Positions 28,769 through 39,017 of a DNA stretch of 64,000 nt are shown piece by piece. A program made the position numbers and the translations under genes. The stretch comes from Symsagittifera roscoffensis (taxonomy: Eukaryota > Xenacoelomorpha > Acoela > Convolutidae). Numbering within the stretch: position 1 is the first letter of the stretch; each line of letters starts with the position of its first letter. The stretch is taken from positions 20,564,914-20,628,913 of the forward strand of contig NC_087068.1 of the NCBI RefSeq assembly GCF_963678635.1, read 5' to 3'. The notes beneath the pieces are model-generated. The model was not told where the DNA came from. It did not search any database and saw nothing but the letters and a program-made list of their open reading frames with translations.

Positions 28769-29776
28769 TCATCTCAAGATACAAATTTTGTCCCAATGAT
28801 TGGGACAATCAACAACTTCATTTTGTTTTGAATTTTCAGTCATTTCATATCGAGTTTTAACGGGTAAAGCATATCCCAGCTTCCTCCCCCTCTGTATCGT
28901 GATGGGTATATCAAGAGTATTCAACAAGACACTGACGCAGAGACCGCTCTTGGTTATCGAGAAGGATCTTCCCAAAACAGCAGCACTTTGACTATTAGGA
29001 TTTGGGACCATGCATACTTGCTTGTTGTCACTTAGTTTATTGTAAGTTTTCATTCGCAAGCTTACGATTGCCGCTTTGTTCGCCTTCAGCCTCACCCTCT
29101 TATTCAAGAATACCGGTGCTTTATTTTCATTCGCTATTATTAAACTTACCGGTTTAATTGCGTACCTCCTATCCGGGTTCCTTATCCTGAACATCGCATT
29201 GTTTAAATCAATTGTTACGTCGAAGTTCCTGATGAAGTCCCTGCCTAAAATGAACTGGTCAGGTTCATCTAGGTTTTCTACCACAAGAAAGCTCATCCAC
29301 AGATTGCGTTCCCCCATATTTAGGGCTATTATTGGTGTTCTGCCTAGCACCCGCAGCGCCCCTTTGTTAGCAGCTGACAACCGTATTCTCGAGTCTATCA
29401 AATCATCTTTGTTGCAGCCCATTCGCTCTCAAGTTTCGAGTGGTATGACAATCAAGACCGCTCCAGTATCGAGTAACCCACGCAACTGAGTCTTCCTGCC
29501 ACTTATGTCAAGCACATGTGCTGATACGTCTGCCTCTGTCCCGATGTGCTTTGCATCTTCCTCCAGCATGGCACAGTGTCCAATCGATCTCACCTTTAGT
29601 TCTTCTTTGCCCACGTAGATCTGCCTCACTAGATCTTCATCACATGTTATCATTGTTTTCGTGTAGATGTTTATCCCATCTATATTCAACATCACCTCAT
29701 GCGGACCATAAGCTTCTGTATATCTGTTGTCCACACGGACCGATTTGCTGCCACCTCTCGTGAGTAGCGCCCTCAA
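28769..29776 (-). pseudogene. Retropepsin-like aspartic protease region
   Basis: 29776-29429 ends with LLDTGAVLIVIP (DTG at residues 103-105), the active-site loop of a retropepsin. A TGA at 29429-29431 interrupts the frame, which then continues 29422-28769 with QFILGRDFI (57-65), the conserved C-terminal ILG element. Retropepsins act as dimers and cut the Gag-Pol polyprotein. The C-terminal 100 residues are Asn/Lys-rich and lead to RT in another frame through a break near 28760-28770. The element's own DTG is intact. Confidence 0.85.
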
Positions 29777-29791
29777 GGCTCTAGAAGTCGT

Positions 29792-30205
29792 CTATGGGCT
29801 TATCGCACTCAGGTAATCTGCGTATACGTCGATGTGCATTATTGTCTGGTCGCTGGGTTCACTTAAGTTCTTTGTCACCTCATGGCCACCTACAGTGATT
29901 ATCGACATTATCCTGGCTCCAATTTTCGTTATGTCGAATAGCTCTCCCGTCACCATTTTCAGATTGTTGCAATTTCCACTCTTCGTCGACCCTGCTACAG
30001 CTTCTGGCACTGGCACCGAGCAACTTAACGTCTCATTCAATATCTGTCTGTCGATCTTTTGCTTCAACCGTTGCTCTATTTCCTTCAATGCTAGGTCTTG
30101 TTTCACCCTGTTAATCGCCTCTGACGCCGCTTTCTCATAATTTATCTCTAGGGCGTTCCTGGCCGTGGCCTCTATCGCACAGTTAACTTGCGTTACAGAC
30201 TTCAC
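29792..30205 (-). pseudogene. Gag-protease linker region
   Basis: A 137-codon frame between the zinc knuckles and protease, helical and charged (INRVKQDLALKEIEQRLKQ) and then beta-rich (GARIMSIITVGGHEV). A TAG at 29792-29794 separates it from the in-frame protease frame. It overlaps the end of the knuckle frame by four bases. No separate domain recognised. Confidence 0.6.
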
Positions 30206-30686
30206 TGTCTTTGTTGGCAGTTCCTTCTCGGTGCTTCCAAGTTTTTTGTTTCAAACTCGGTTTGTCTATTTCTCTGACTCTGCACCGCCGCTAACGCCAA
30301 TTTATGTTTGGGGTGACTCCGATTCTTGACTGCCTCCCAAAACAAAGGACAGTCCATCCTGAAGTGCCCCTCCTGATTGCAGAAGAAGCATCTTGCACCT
30401 ATTTTGATGATTAAGCCACTATAGTACTCGTGTTCTTCAGTCTGGCTCATATCTTCCTCATCTGGTGCGTATCCCAGACTTTTCATGCCCTGCTTGTATG
30501 TTGTGCAATCCGCCACGTGATGATCAGCTGCCACGCAGTTCGCGCATGATCTACGTTTGTCCATGTCATCTCTAGGCTTGTACCATGACGAACTTTTTGG
30601 TTGGCTCCCCCTTGCATGTTCCTGTTATCTGAATATGTGTATTTCTTGGGCTTCATTAGCATGTACTCCCATGACTTCTGTCTCAT
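30202..30686 (-). pseudogene. Nucleocapsid region with two CCHC zinc knuckles
   Basis: 30564-30202 carries CANCVAADHHVADC (residues 7-20) and CFFCNQEGHFRMDC (59-72), both C-x2-C-x4-H-x4-C zinc knuckles that package element RNA. The upstream frame 30686-30483 holds the preceding Gag sequence (MLMKPKKYTYSDNRN). The frame changes between 30564 and 30600, next to a run of five A/T bases. Confidence 0.88.
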
Positions 30687-30733
30687 CTCCTCTGGAGTCG
30701 GTGCATTGTCTTTCGACAGTGTATAGTACGTTG

Positions 30734-31342
30734 CTAAATTGTTCTCAAGTCATCACTTTTTACCCCATCAATGAACTTTGAGGCGATGCTAAAGTTTCTT
30801 CTGATCGTTGACTCTTCAGGATCATTTCTTCGTCTCAAGCTCTCGAGATCATCTAGGAACCGATCAATCGATTCATCGTCCCTTTGCCTTCTCTTTTCAA
30901 ATCGCATCATCGCTTGATGACCCTTCATGCCTGACCCGAATCGATTCAACATTATCTCGAAGATTTTATCCGCAGTGTCGCGTTTCTCTTCCTTCTTCGC
31001 AACCACGCACTTCAACGCCGTGCCTTCTAAGTTGCTGAGTATCACTGTGCATGCTTGTCTCTCATCGTTCAAGTTGTCTTGTTCCAAGTGTAATCTCATG
31101 ACTTCTACCCAAGTATCAATGCATCCATCTGAATCATCCTTGAATTCTTTCGGTTTTTTGAATGTTTTCCTGGATTTGTTATCTCCTCTGTCACTCGAGT
31201 CCGTGTTCCTCGTGGCGAAGGCTTCTAGTGTCCTGTTCATCATTTCCCAGGTGCTTGCCCACGTCATGGCATCCGGTCCCACGTTATTGTGAGTCGTGGA
31301 ATCCCCTGGACCACTCGTCGTATTTGCTGTTCCACTTTTCAT
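30734..31342 (-). CDS. Gag capsid-like core
   Basis: A 202-codon frame with the helical retrotransposon Gag core: WVEVMRLHLEQ, ILSNLEGTALKCV, IFEIMLNRFGS, MMRFEKRRQRDDESIDRFL. These helices match the capsid fold of Ty3/Gypsy Gag proteins, which assemble the virus-like particle. It ends at a TAG at 30734, where the frame shifts next to CTTGAG. The first ~60 residues are Ser/Thr-rich linker. Confidence 0.88.
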   Translation of the reverse strand: MKSGTANTTSGPGDSTTHNNVGPDAMTWASTWEMMNRTLEAFATRNTDSSDRGDNKSRKTFKKPKEFKDDSDGCIDTWVEVMRLHLEQDNLNDERQACTVILSNLEGTALKCVVAKKEEKRDTADKIFEIMLNRFGSGMKGHQAMMRFEKRRQRDDESIDRFLDDLESLRRRNDPEESTIRRNFSIASKFIDGVKSDDLRTI

Positions 31343-31830
31343 AATTGCTTTGCCCCCCCCGGTGCTGTGCTCGCGGCATCCCGGGGTAATGGTAACGGTG
31401 TTGATTGCCGTTTGTTCCGTTGTGGTTCCATGAAGTCAACTCTGTTGCCTTGCATTCGATCCACTGCCGGCCTGTCCTGTGACGTAGAGTTTCTCAAGAT
31501 GGCGTCTAGTTTTGCCTGTATTGCGCATGAACCCTCAGCCTGGTCCCTACTCATTGTGTCCATTCTCGTTTCCAGACTCCCCAACTGGCTGTTCACTGCC
31601 TCATACCGTTGCTTCATCTCTTGCATGTCTTTTTTGATGTTCTTGCCTCGCTCTCCATCAGTGGCATCTACTTTGTCTGACATCTGCTGAAGCTTTTCCT
31701 CTGTCGCTTTCGCCAGATTGAAATAGTTGTCCAGGTACTCGTGTTTGTTGTATCTTAATTCTTTCTTTATCACCTCTCTATCCTCCTCGCTGTGCTTTAG
31801 TCTCTTGTCGATCTGATCTAATTTCGCCAT
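31339..31830 (-). pseudogene. Gag N-terminal coiled coil
   Basis: It starts at a true ATG (31830). Residues 1-105 are a long charged coiled coil (LDQIDKRLKHSEEDREVIKK; MQEMKQRYEAVNSQLGSLET), followed by a Pro/Gln-rich linker. The frame changes into the Gag core at a run of eight G/C bases (about 31355-31362), so the two were probably one Gag protein. A coiled coil before the capsid domain would aid assembly. Confidence 0.7.
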
Positions 31831-31844
31831 CAGATCGCCCAGAT

Positions 31845-32111
31845 CTAGAGAAGTTGTTGTTTCATGGTCAGCTGTTGCCCTGTTGTTGGCAGCTGCTCCC
31901 GGTTTGACCTGGTCTTCGTCTTGGTTGGTCTCTGTCGTTTTCGTGGAAACTCTTCCGAATGTTTTGCCTTTCTCGGCTTTCGGTTCCTCTGTGTCACTAT
32001 GTCTCTTGATTTCATCCCGACCATCATTGCCAACCTTTCAGTAAATGACGTTCTTTTTGCTTGAGACTCGTCCTTTACCGTTTCTGGCGTGTTGCCCGTT
32101 GTGTCCTCCAT
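31845..32111 (-). CDS. Short basic ORF upstream of Gag
   Basis: An 88-codon ATG frame ending 15 bases before the Gag ATG. It is basic and low in hydrophobics (RNRKPRKAKHSEEFPRKRQR), probably disordered and nucleic-acid binding. It may be the original N terminus of Gag or a short upstream ORF. Confidence 0.45.
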   Translation of the reverse strand: MEDTTGNTPETVKDESQAKRTSFTERLAMMVGMKSRDIVTQRNRKPRKAKHSEEFPRKRQRPTKTKTRSNREQLPTTGQQLTMKQQLL

Positions 32112-32697
32112 AGTGTCTATCGGCGAGAACTAAATCGACTTTGGATTTGGTTCCTCTGCATTCGGCATCGGTGTTGACTCTGTCGTCTTCTTCTCCACCT
32201 CATCCACACTCTGGTCTGGTGTTTCTAGGTCAATCTCGTTGGCGGGTTCCGCTTGTTTCCTTCATTGCCCTCTTTTGTCTTGTTCTCTCTTTTACTCCTC
32301 GTGTTGACCATGCTAACTGAAAAGTTCTTCTTTCTTACTCTTGGGCCAACCAATTTCATTTTACGTAGCGACGAGTTATATTTTGTCTTGATTCTGTCTA
32401 TCTTTTTTCAGCTACCGGTACCCTGCTCCATCTCATGATTTTTTTTTACAATTGATTATATTTACAATATTGCTATTTACAAAATCCTATTCTAAGAAGG
32501 AGAAAAAAATATATATAATTTTTTGATAATAAAAAGAAAAACTACTTTCCTATTCCTTATAAGATTTTATTAAAATTTTACTAATTCATGATCCCAACAG
32601 TATCCGATCTATCGCGATTTAACGTTCAGACTAGTCCTATTGCTTTTGATTCAGTTATTTCGACCTGTCTTAAGACCATTTAGTACCGTCACACCAC
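32112..32697 (-). other. Element leader, AT-rich part
   Basis: Leader between the upstream ORF and the minisatellite. The first half has Thr/Glu-codon-rich sequence that could extend the N-terminal ORF; 32430-32600 is strongly AT-rich. No motif identified. Confidence 0.4.
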
Positions 32698-33405
32698 TTC
32701 TTCGTGCTGTCCCAAGCTTTCTCTCTACTGTCCCAAGACTATTCGGTGCTTTCCCAGTACTTCTCGTTGGTGTCCCAAGACCACTGTCCCAAGACCCTTG
32801 CCCCAAGACTACTGTCCCAAGACTAGTGTCCCAAGACTAGTGTCCCAAGACTACTGTCCCAAGACTCCTGACCCAAGACTACTGTCCCAAGACTAGTGTC
32901 CCAAGACTACTGTCCCAAGACTCCTGTCCCAAGACTACTGTCCCAAGACTACTGTCCCAAGACTACTGTCCCAAGACTAGTGTCCTAAGACTACTGTCCC
33001 AAGACTAGTGTCCCAAGACTACTGTCCCAAGACTACTGTCCCAAGACCACTGTCCCAAGACTACTGTCCCAAGACCACTGTCCCAAGACCACTGTCCCAA
33101 GACTACTGTCCCAAGACCCCTGTCCCAAGACCACTGTCCCAAGACCACTGTCCCAAGACCAGTGTCCCAAGACCACTGTCCCAAAACCACTGTCCCAAGA
33201 CCAGTGTCCCAAGACCGTACCGTCCCAAGACTGTACTGTCCCAAGACCGTACCAAGACTGCTCTGGACCAAGACTGTCCCAAGACTGCACCGTCCCAAGA
33301 CTGTCCCAAGACTGCACTGTCCCAAGACTGTCCCAAGACTGCACTGCTCCAAGACCGCCCCCAGACTGCACTGTATCAAGACTTCTTCGGTACTATCCCA
33401 AGACT
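32698..33405 (-). repeat. 14 bp minisatellite in the Gypsy leader
   Basis: About 40 copies of TGTCCCAAGACTAC and close variants, with degenerate units at both edges. Because 14 is not a multiple of 3, three units make a 14-codon period, and open frames appear in several frames on both strands (for example 33484-33005 and 33008-33646). I regard those frames as by-products, not genes. Confidence 0.93.
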
Positions 33406-34321
33406 TGTCACCGAGTGTCTGGATAGTAGGATTTCTTACTCTTCGTTGTGGGGACTCTTGAACCACTGTACCGTGTGCCACCACTTAAGCTCTAGTAAAA
33501 AATTTCACAAAAAACCCTGTCTTAATGGCCAAAAGCTTCAAATACTGACCCCCCTGTATTTATCTCCCTTTTGTTGTTTCAGGCAATTTGAAACCCAACT
33601 TCTTCGCAGGTATTTTGTGATCACCTGTTTGTTCAAATACCAATAACAAATTCTCACCAAAACGTAAAAATTTAAACAGGAAAAATTATAAAAACAGAGA
33701 GATGAAGAGACCTAAAATTCAAAGCTGACAGATGTCAACCTTTGTCCGAAAAAACGTCTGGTACCCGATTGCCCTGCGTTTTCTTCCCCCCTGCTAGCGA
33801 TCTTATGGGGTATCACAAAAACTGTCTATGTCCGTTCCCCCTACCGATCCGACCAGGGTACCTACCTTAACTCGATGTTAAATTTGGATTTCCGCTTCAT
33901 ATAACCAACGCGTGTAAGTATCTAATGTAACTAAATCGACGATGCCGAATAATTAGTTACTCTAATGTGTCCCCCGTTTTTACACTTTACAACTACCAAC
34001 CTTTAACCTAACCAGCCCCCCGTCCAACCTCCCCCCTCTTTAGCCCCCCTCTTAAGCCGAAAAATCCCTTAAGCACCGGGTGCTAAACCTCTCGAGAGAA
34101 AACCGTAGACCTGTTTCCAGGCCTGCTTGAGTGAAAACTTCCTCAAAACAATGGGGCTTCCGCTTATCCAAGTTTACACTTATTTCCTATAATGTAATGT
34201 GGATTTTAATGATACCCGTTTGTCCAACTTGAGAACACCCCTGCGCGTCCTCTTCTTGTTGTACCGGTCCCGTGCTGGTTGTCCCTTTGACGTGCACTGC
34301 ACTTGACACCAGCACCACCTT
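33406..34321 (-). other. Element leader, unique part
   Basis: About 900 bp of mixed composition with C runs on the plus strand (33960-34060). No gene or clear RNA structure recognised. Confidence 0.4.
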
Positions 34322-34508
34322 CCCACTTAGCTGGTCACCTCTTCCAGTCAAGTCTCCTAGCGGTTCAGCTCGATCCTTGTGAATCACATTCCCACTCGGC
34401 TGGTCACCTCTTCCAGTCAAGTCTCCTAGTGGTTCAGCTCAATCCTTGTGAACCACTTTCCCACTCGGCTGGTCACCTCTTCCAGTCAAGTCTCCTAGTT
34501 GTCCAGCT
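34322..34508 (-). repeat. 69 bp tandem repeat, 2.7 copies, in the leader
   Basis: CCCACTNNGCTGGTCACCTC starts units at 34322, 34391 and 34460, a 69 bp period, with few substitutions; the third unit is truncated. 69 is a multiple of 3, so the short frame across it is preserved, but it is probably not a gene. Confidence 0.9.
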
Positions 34509-34923
34509 AAGTTGCAACTTATCTGAAAACCCTTAACAATGCCCCCCACTTGGGCACCTTATTGAGGTCACTGGATTAGATTGCTAGGTTGATCGAAACG
34601 ATCGGTCTTATAAAACAGTATGGGTATACTATTTATTTAATTTAAAGGTTTGATCCAACTAATCTGGTGTCAAAGTCACTGTCTTTTTTTTTGTTTTATG
34701 ACTTTTGTTCCTTTTTCTACTCTTTTTTCTTGTTTTCGTTTCGCTTTTCGTCTTTTTGCTCGTGTTTTTGTCCCCCTAGTTACCCCCCTTACTCGGTTAG
34801 CTAAGCTTCGTTCGGAGTGCGTACCAGGAAGTTTTCTCGAGTTTTCTTAAAAAGCTATCACGGTACAACCGGAAGGCTTACACGTTCCCGCTGAACCGTA
34901 CCACCGGTACTCTAGAATGGGCA

Positions 34924-35661
34924 TGTAACCCGGAGCCAAGTGGGTTCGACTCCGTAGTCATGATGTCGTGAAAACCACCCCGGAGCGCCCTATAACCATT
35001 GACTAAAGAGTCAAGGACACTATCTCTTGTGTTTTTCTACCTCAAAATGGTCGGAGCCAAATCGGTTCACTTGCGACATGAGACTAGAACCCGTTACAGC
35101 CTAAAGGCCACTACCAAAATACCTCCCACTCTAGAAAATAAGAACTTCGCCCTACCTAGGTCTCAAAATACCCAAAAAACACGAACGCCGTTAAAAACAG
35201 GGTCGGAACAATCCGTTAAGGTACTTTTTATTGGACAGTGGAACTTTGATCCATTCCAGATGGATCAACCTAAAACTCGCCTTACCTCAACATACTTATC
35301 ATAAAATACACTCGGGAAAATTAAATTAGAAACTTACGTAGCACCACACTTGAGAATCAGAGTAATTAAGCTATCTAGTAACTCTAGCATAAAAATAATT
35401 GAATATAACTCGAGAAGTTTTCTATCAATGAATTCCAATCGAAGGAAATGAGTTTTAACTTGAGAATATAGTTTTGGGTCTGAACCATTGGGAGACTTCA
35501 GTTGTCTACCTCCCACTGAAGGTTCACTCTGGTTCAGCTGAATTTCTATCTTCTTTCGTAATCACTCTGTCTCCTATATCAAGATAGGACAGCTCTACTC
35601 TCGTGTTATTATTATAATCACTTAAATTGCGAATAGCAATTTTCCGCTGTTTTTTCTGTCA
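34924..35661 (-). repeat. 5' LTR of the Gypsy element
   Basis: 34988-35661 matches the 3' LTR almost base for base, ending CTGTCA. The internal (U5) end is unlike the other LTR: 34924-34987 starts TGTAAC but then diverges completely, so the true LTR edge is either 34924 or near 34988. No primer-binding site with certain tRNA complementarity was found next to either edge. The antisense frame 34999-35304 is conserved with its partner in the 3' LTR. Confidence 0.85.
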
Positions 35662-36567
35662 CTTTCCCGCAATTGCGATTCGGTCGTTCTGATTTTATTT
35701 TTGATGTTTTCATTTGTCGCGAGAAAACTGAGCATGACAGGCTCAATTCGAATTTTTGAAAAATCAACCTTCATCCCAAAACCACGTATTTCGTATTCCT
35801 CAAGGTCAAACTTCCAGATATGACCAACTGGCACACCATGACAGCTTATGTTGACAGGGAAGGCATGAATAGATCAAATAATTACTGAAGCTTAAGTATT
35901 ACCCCAGACTTCAGTCAGAAATTTAGTCGGAAGTATTTTTCAAAAACAATTAGAGTTGTTTTAGAAAACATTTTTCTGATCACATATACTCTTCCTTTTT
36001 TCCATTCATCCCATTAATTCATTTATTTTGCTTTTGAAGCTGATACTTCAACTACCAGGTTGTTTAACAAAAAGCTGTGATGCGATTGAGTTAAGACTAA
36101 CGGCGTAACATATATTAGGAAAAAAAAGATACGTCCCGGGTTGAAGATGCATTGCAATTCAGAAATGTATCATAGACCTCAATTTTTTTGCATTCAAGTG
36201 TCATTTATCTAGCAGTGCCATTTTAACAATGTTCATCCATCTTTGATCTATGACACATGGATGCAAAATACACGTTCCATCTTATGGTTATGATTTTTTT
36301 TAAAAAAATTATTTTCGATTTTTATTAATTAAAACATACGTGCCAGATGTTATAAGTTTCAAGAAACTGATCAATATTACACCAATTTTAAGCTCAAAAA
36401 TATGCAAGGAAATCATAAAAGTTTATTATTGCCAATCAGATTTTGGACAAAAATCGGTTCAAGAAAGCATTTTCTCCACTCCCAGTGAATTTGATACAAA
36501 CAGTGAGACTCGAACTCAAGATGTTAGCTTATTAAAAAATTACAAATTGTACCAAAAGTAGCGCGTT
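35662..36567. other. Non-coding AT-rich DNA
   Basis: No gene or repeat recognised. Confidence 0.5.
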
Positions 36568-36576
36568 GTTTTGGTT

Positions 36577-39008
36577 GGTTCCCAAACTTAACATCCCGCG
36601 TTTCTTACCCCACTTTTTCTTAACCCCCTGTTATATAACCCCAGAATTATTCAACGTCAATAAAAATTGACCCCTTCTTAATACCAACTGTTAGAATCAA
36701 AATGAAGCCTAATTGAAAGACATTTGGAACAACATCAAAGCGTTAATTGCAAAAATTTTTGCAAAATAAAACAAAAAAGTATGCGAGCTGCCAAATGCGG
36801 TTTAGATTTGAACAGAAATGACCTTGCCGACAGTCTAGAACTTGATATGAACTTGAAAACTAATCCGAAAACTACTTGGCACAATTCAAAGTATTAACCA
36901 AAAAAGATTAGATTTCTCTAAAACTGAACTTGATCTTGAAAACAACCTTGCTAAATTTAGAATAATTGGCTGAATTTAAAAGAAATATGGAATGAAAACT
37001 GTTTGTGACCAAAATTTTGGTCAATCTAATCAAAGTTTCATCAAACGCCGATTCTGTCAGCCTACAACTCCTTGTCTAAACGCTTTTGCCAGCTCTTAGT
37101 CCCAAACTAGATTAACACTAAAGGAGGGATTGTTCCGGGATTAAATTGCTAGAGACAGCATTTTTCAAATGCGAGTCAAGCCAAAGCACTTTTTTAGGTC
37201 TCCCGGAGGCGGCCAGGAGAAGTTTTTTCTCAACAAAATTGACAAAAAACATTCTAATTTTAAAACATTTACAGAGAACAAAAGAAAAAATGATTAACTT
37301 GTGTTCGCTATAGCGCAAAAAAATTGCAAATGAGTTTTCTCTTCGTTAAACTGCATAGTGTTCGCACTTTTTTGCTCAGGACGCGGTACTTTTTCTTTTT
37401 GTGAATTGATGCCCACTCAAGGCGTTAAAGAAAATAAGTTTTTGAAGGAAGGCGTCTTTTTGCAAGCTTGCGATTACTTTCCAATGCCATAATGCCAGCC
37501 CTCTACAGCATTTGTTGTTCTTGCCAAATCGGATTTTACTGGTATAATAGTGAAGGGAGGAATAGGACTTCTCGATTTGGGACGAGATAGATCCAAAATA
37601 TGGTAGAGCTCGTCAACATTTGCAATTTTTTCGACTCTTTTATAGTGCGATTGCAAACTATTTGAATTTTCTCAGCTATTTCGTTGTATAAGTTTCCTTT
37701 TTTTTCAAAAGACAGCGAGGTTAACAATTTAAATGGTATTGCAAAATCATGGTTTGTTTTTTGCTCCTCTTTCACCCCGATTTCTGGAAATTTTCTCATT
37801 TAATTTTGAGAAAGAGGAAAAACACAGCCAGACAGCTAAGACTCTGGGAAGTTTTAAGAAATGCTTAAAAAGCAGCCTGCTCAAAGTTCTCTTCAATTAT
37901 TTCATGTCTACTGTCAGGGGTTAGATTATTTAGGGCTTCCTAGACACGAAGGTACGTTTGTCCTTTTTTTGCAAAGAAGGCGAATATGCAACCGTTGGCT
38001 GTTGCTGAAAGACTAACAGTTATAGAGTAAGGTTGATAAAGCATTTTAGGAGTATTTTTGAAATTTGCGTCTGCCAACCAAACGTTTGACTTTTGGAGCT
38101 CACTTAGCATTTCGCGTCGCCGTGATCTCTCCATGATCATAATCTTTCCGTGATCATTTTGTACACCGTCAAATTTTTGAAAAATCTCGAATATCTCGGG
38201 TATTTCGAAAACTCTTGTTGCTGGGGAGACTGGTAAATCCTGTTTTGCTTGCTTGCGCATTCGAACTAATTTTTCCTTTCTTAGTAGGGCTAATTGAGTG
38301 GCAATATTGTCTGTTGTAGGCTGAATTGTTGTGATGACTGCGGCGGTCATTACACTCATTCAGCTTCTCGATATTTTTCAAAATTAGTTGAGCATCAAGT
38401 TTTCTTTTAGATATTTCATGATTATGCTCACACCTTGTTTCGATAAATTTTTCGCCATCCGTAATAGCTTTTGCTCGGCATTTATGAGTCTGGTAATTTC
38501 AGCAGTTCCAGTTCGTAGTGGTTTTGTTCTCACGTTTAAGATAATATTCGTAGCATGATACTACTAATATTTGTTTGTCTTTGGAAGATAAACAAGAATG
38601 CAAGGACGCTTCAAACCTTTTAGATCATAGAATGTAGAACAAACGTGGAAGTGTAAGGCAGTATAGTTTTAAGTGAATTTTTTTAAAAAATTTTTGTTGC
38701 TCTCAATTGGCGCCAAGTAGGCTATCTCTGTTTTAAACTCGTGTATGAGGAATTATTTCCCTAACTAATTGAAATGCAATTGTTTTTGAGATACAAGAGG
38801 CATCAAGTGAATTAAGAATGAATTTTCCGGCCTCAATTAGTACACTTAATAGGAATAATCCTGTAGCTATAAAAAGGACTTGATTTGAAACAAATTAGTG
38901 GCATTAAAAGGGGGTTCAATATTTGTGGGGTTAGCTTGTTACTGGGTTATAAAAAAGGAGGTTTAAAAATTGGGGGCTACATAAGGTGGGGTTAAAGAGT
39001 GGGACACC
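36577..39008 (-). mobile_element. MULE transposon relic, ~2.4 kb, 9 bp TSD
   Basis: Degenerate TIRs: left GGTTCCCAAACTTAACATCC and right (reverse complement) GGTGTCCCACTCTTTAACCC, each followed by CCCC-rich subrepeats (ACCCCACTT, TATAACCCC). Flanks GTTTTGGTT (36568-36576) and GTATTGGCT (39009-39017) are a 9 bp TSD with two mismatches. The interior carries minus-strand FLYWCH and MULE transposase remains. Confidence 0.82.
37474..38550 (-). pseudogene. FLYWCH plus MULE transposase pseudogene
   Basis: In order on the minus strand: a FLYWCH-like finger at about 38550-38400 (TNWNC, a stop, then KCRAKAITDG and CEHNHE). Then 38359-37940 with NVWLADANFKNTPKMLYQPY, in which WLAD carries the position of the first DDE Asp. 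Then short frames 37799-37474 ending RTTNAVEGWHYG, the NAVEGWH motif of FLYWCH-type MULE transposases. Frames change several times and the middle of the catalytic domain is missing. It would have cut and joined MULE ends; this copy is inactive. Confidence 0.8.
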
Positions 39009-39017
39009 GTATTGGCT

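Larger units (their letters stand above)
15470..35661 (-). mobile_element. ~20 kb Ty3/Gypsy LTR retrotransposon with a long extra 3' ORF module
   Basis: Two near-identical direct LTRs enclose minus-strand Gag, protease, RT, RNase H and integrase in Ty3/Gypsy order, followed by about 8 kb of further same-strand ORFs in the env position. The integrase catalytic triad, CCHC knuckles and YVDD motif are readable. The interior is clearly GC-richer than the AT-rich flanks. Typical Gypsy elements are 5-10 kb, so the size is exceptional. The copy is damaged: single-base frame breaks, in-frame stops, an RT deletion and an exact 897 bp duplication. No matching 4-6 bp TSD was found outside the LTRs. About 20 differences over ~675 bp between the LTRs, counted by eye, indicate a fairly recent insertion. 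Confidence 0.93.

Noticed and set aside
33005-33646. 159- and 212-codon frames over the 14 bp repeat
   Set aside because: Produced by a stop-free repeat in several frames on both strands.
34924-34990. tRNA gene or primer-binding site at the inner edge of the 5' LTR
   Set aside because: GGTTCGACTCC (34943-34953) is a perfect B-box match, but distances to any CCA and acceptor pairing do not fit a tRNA, and no 18-base complement is certain.
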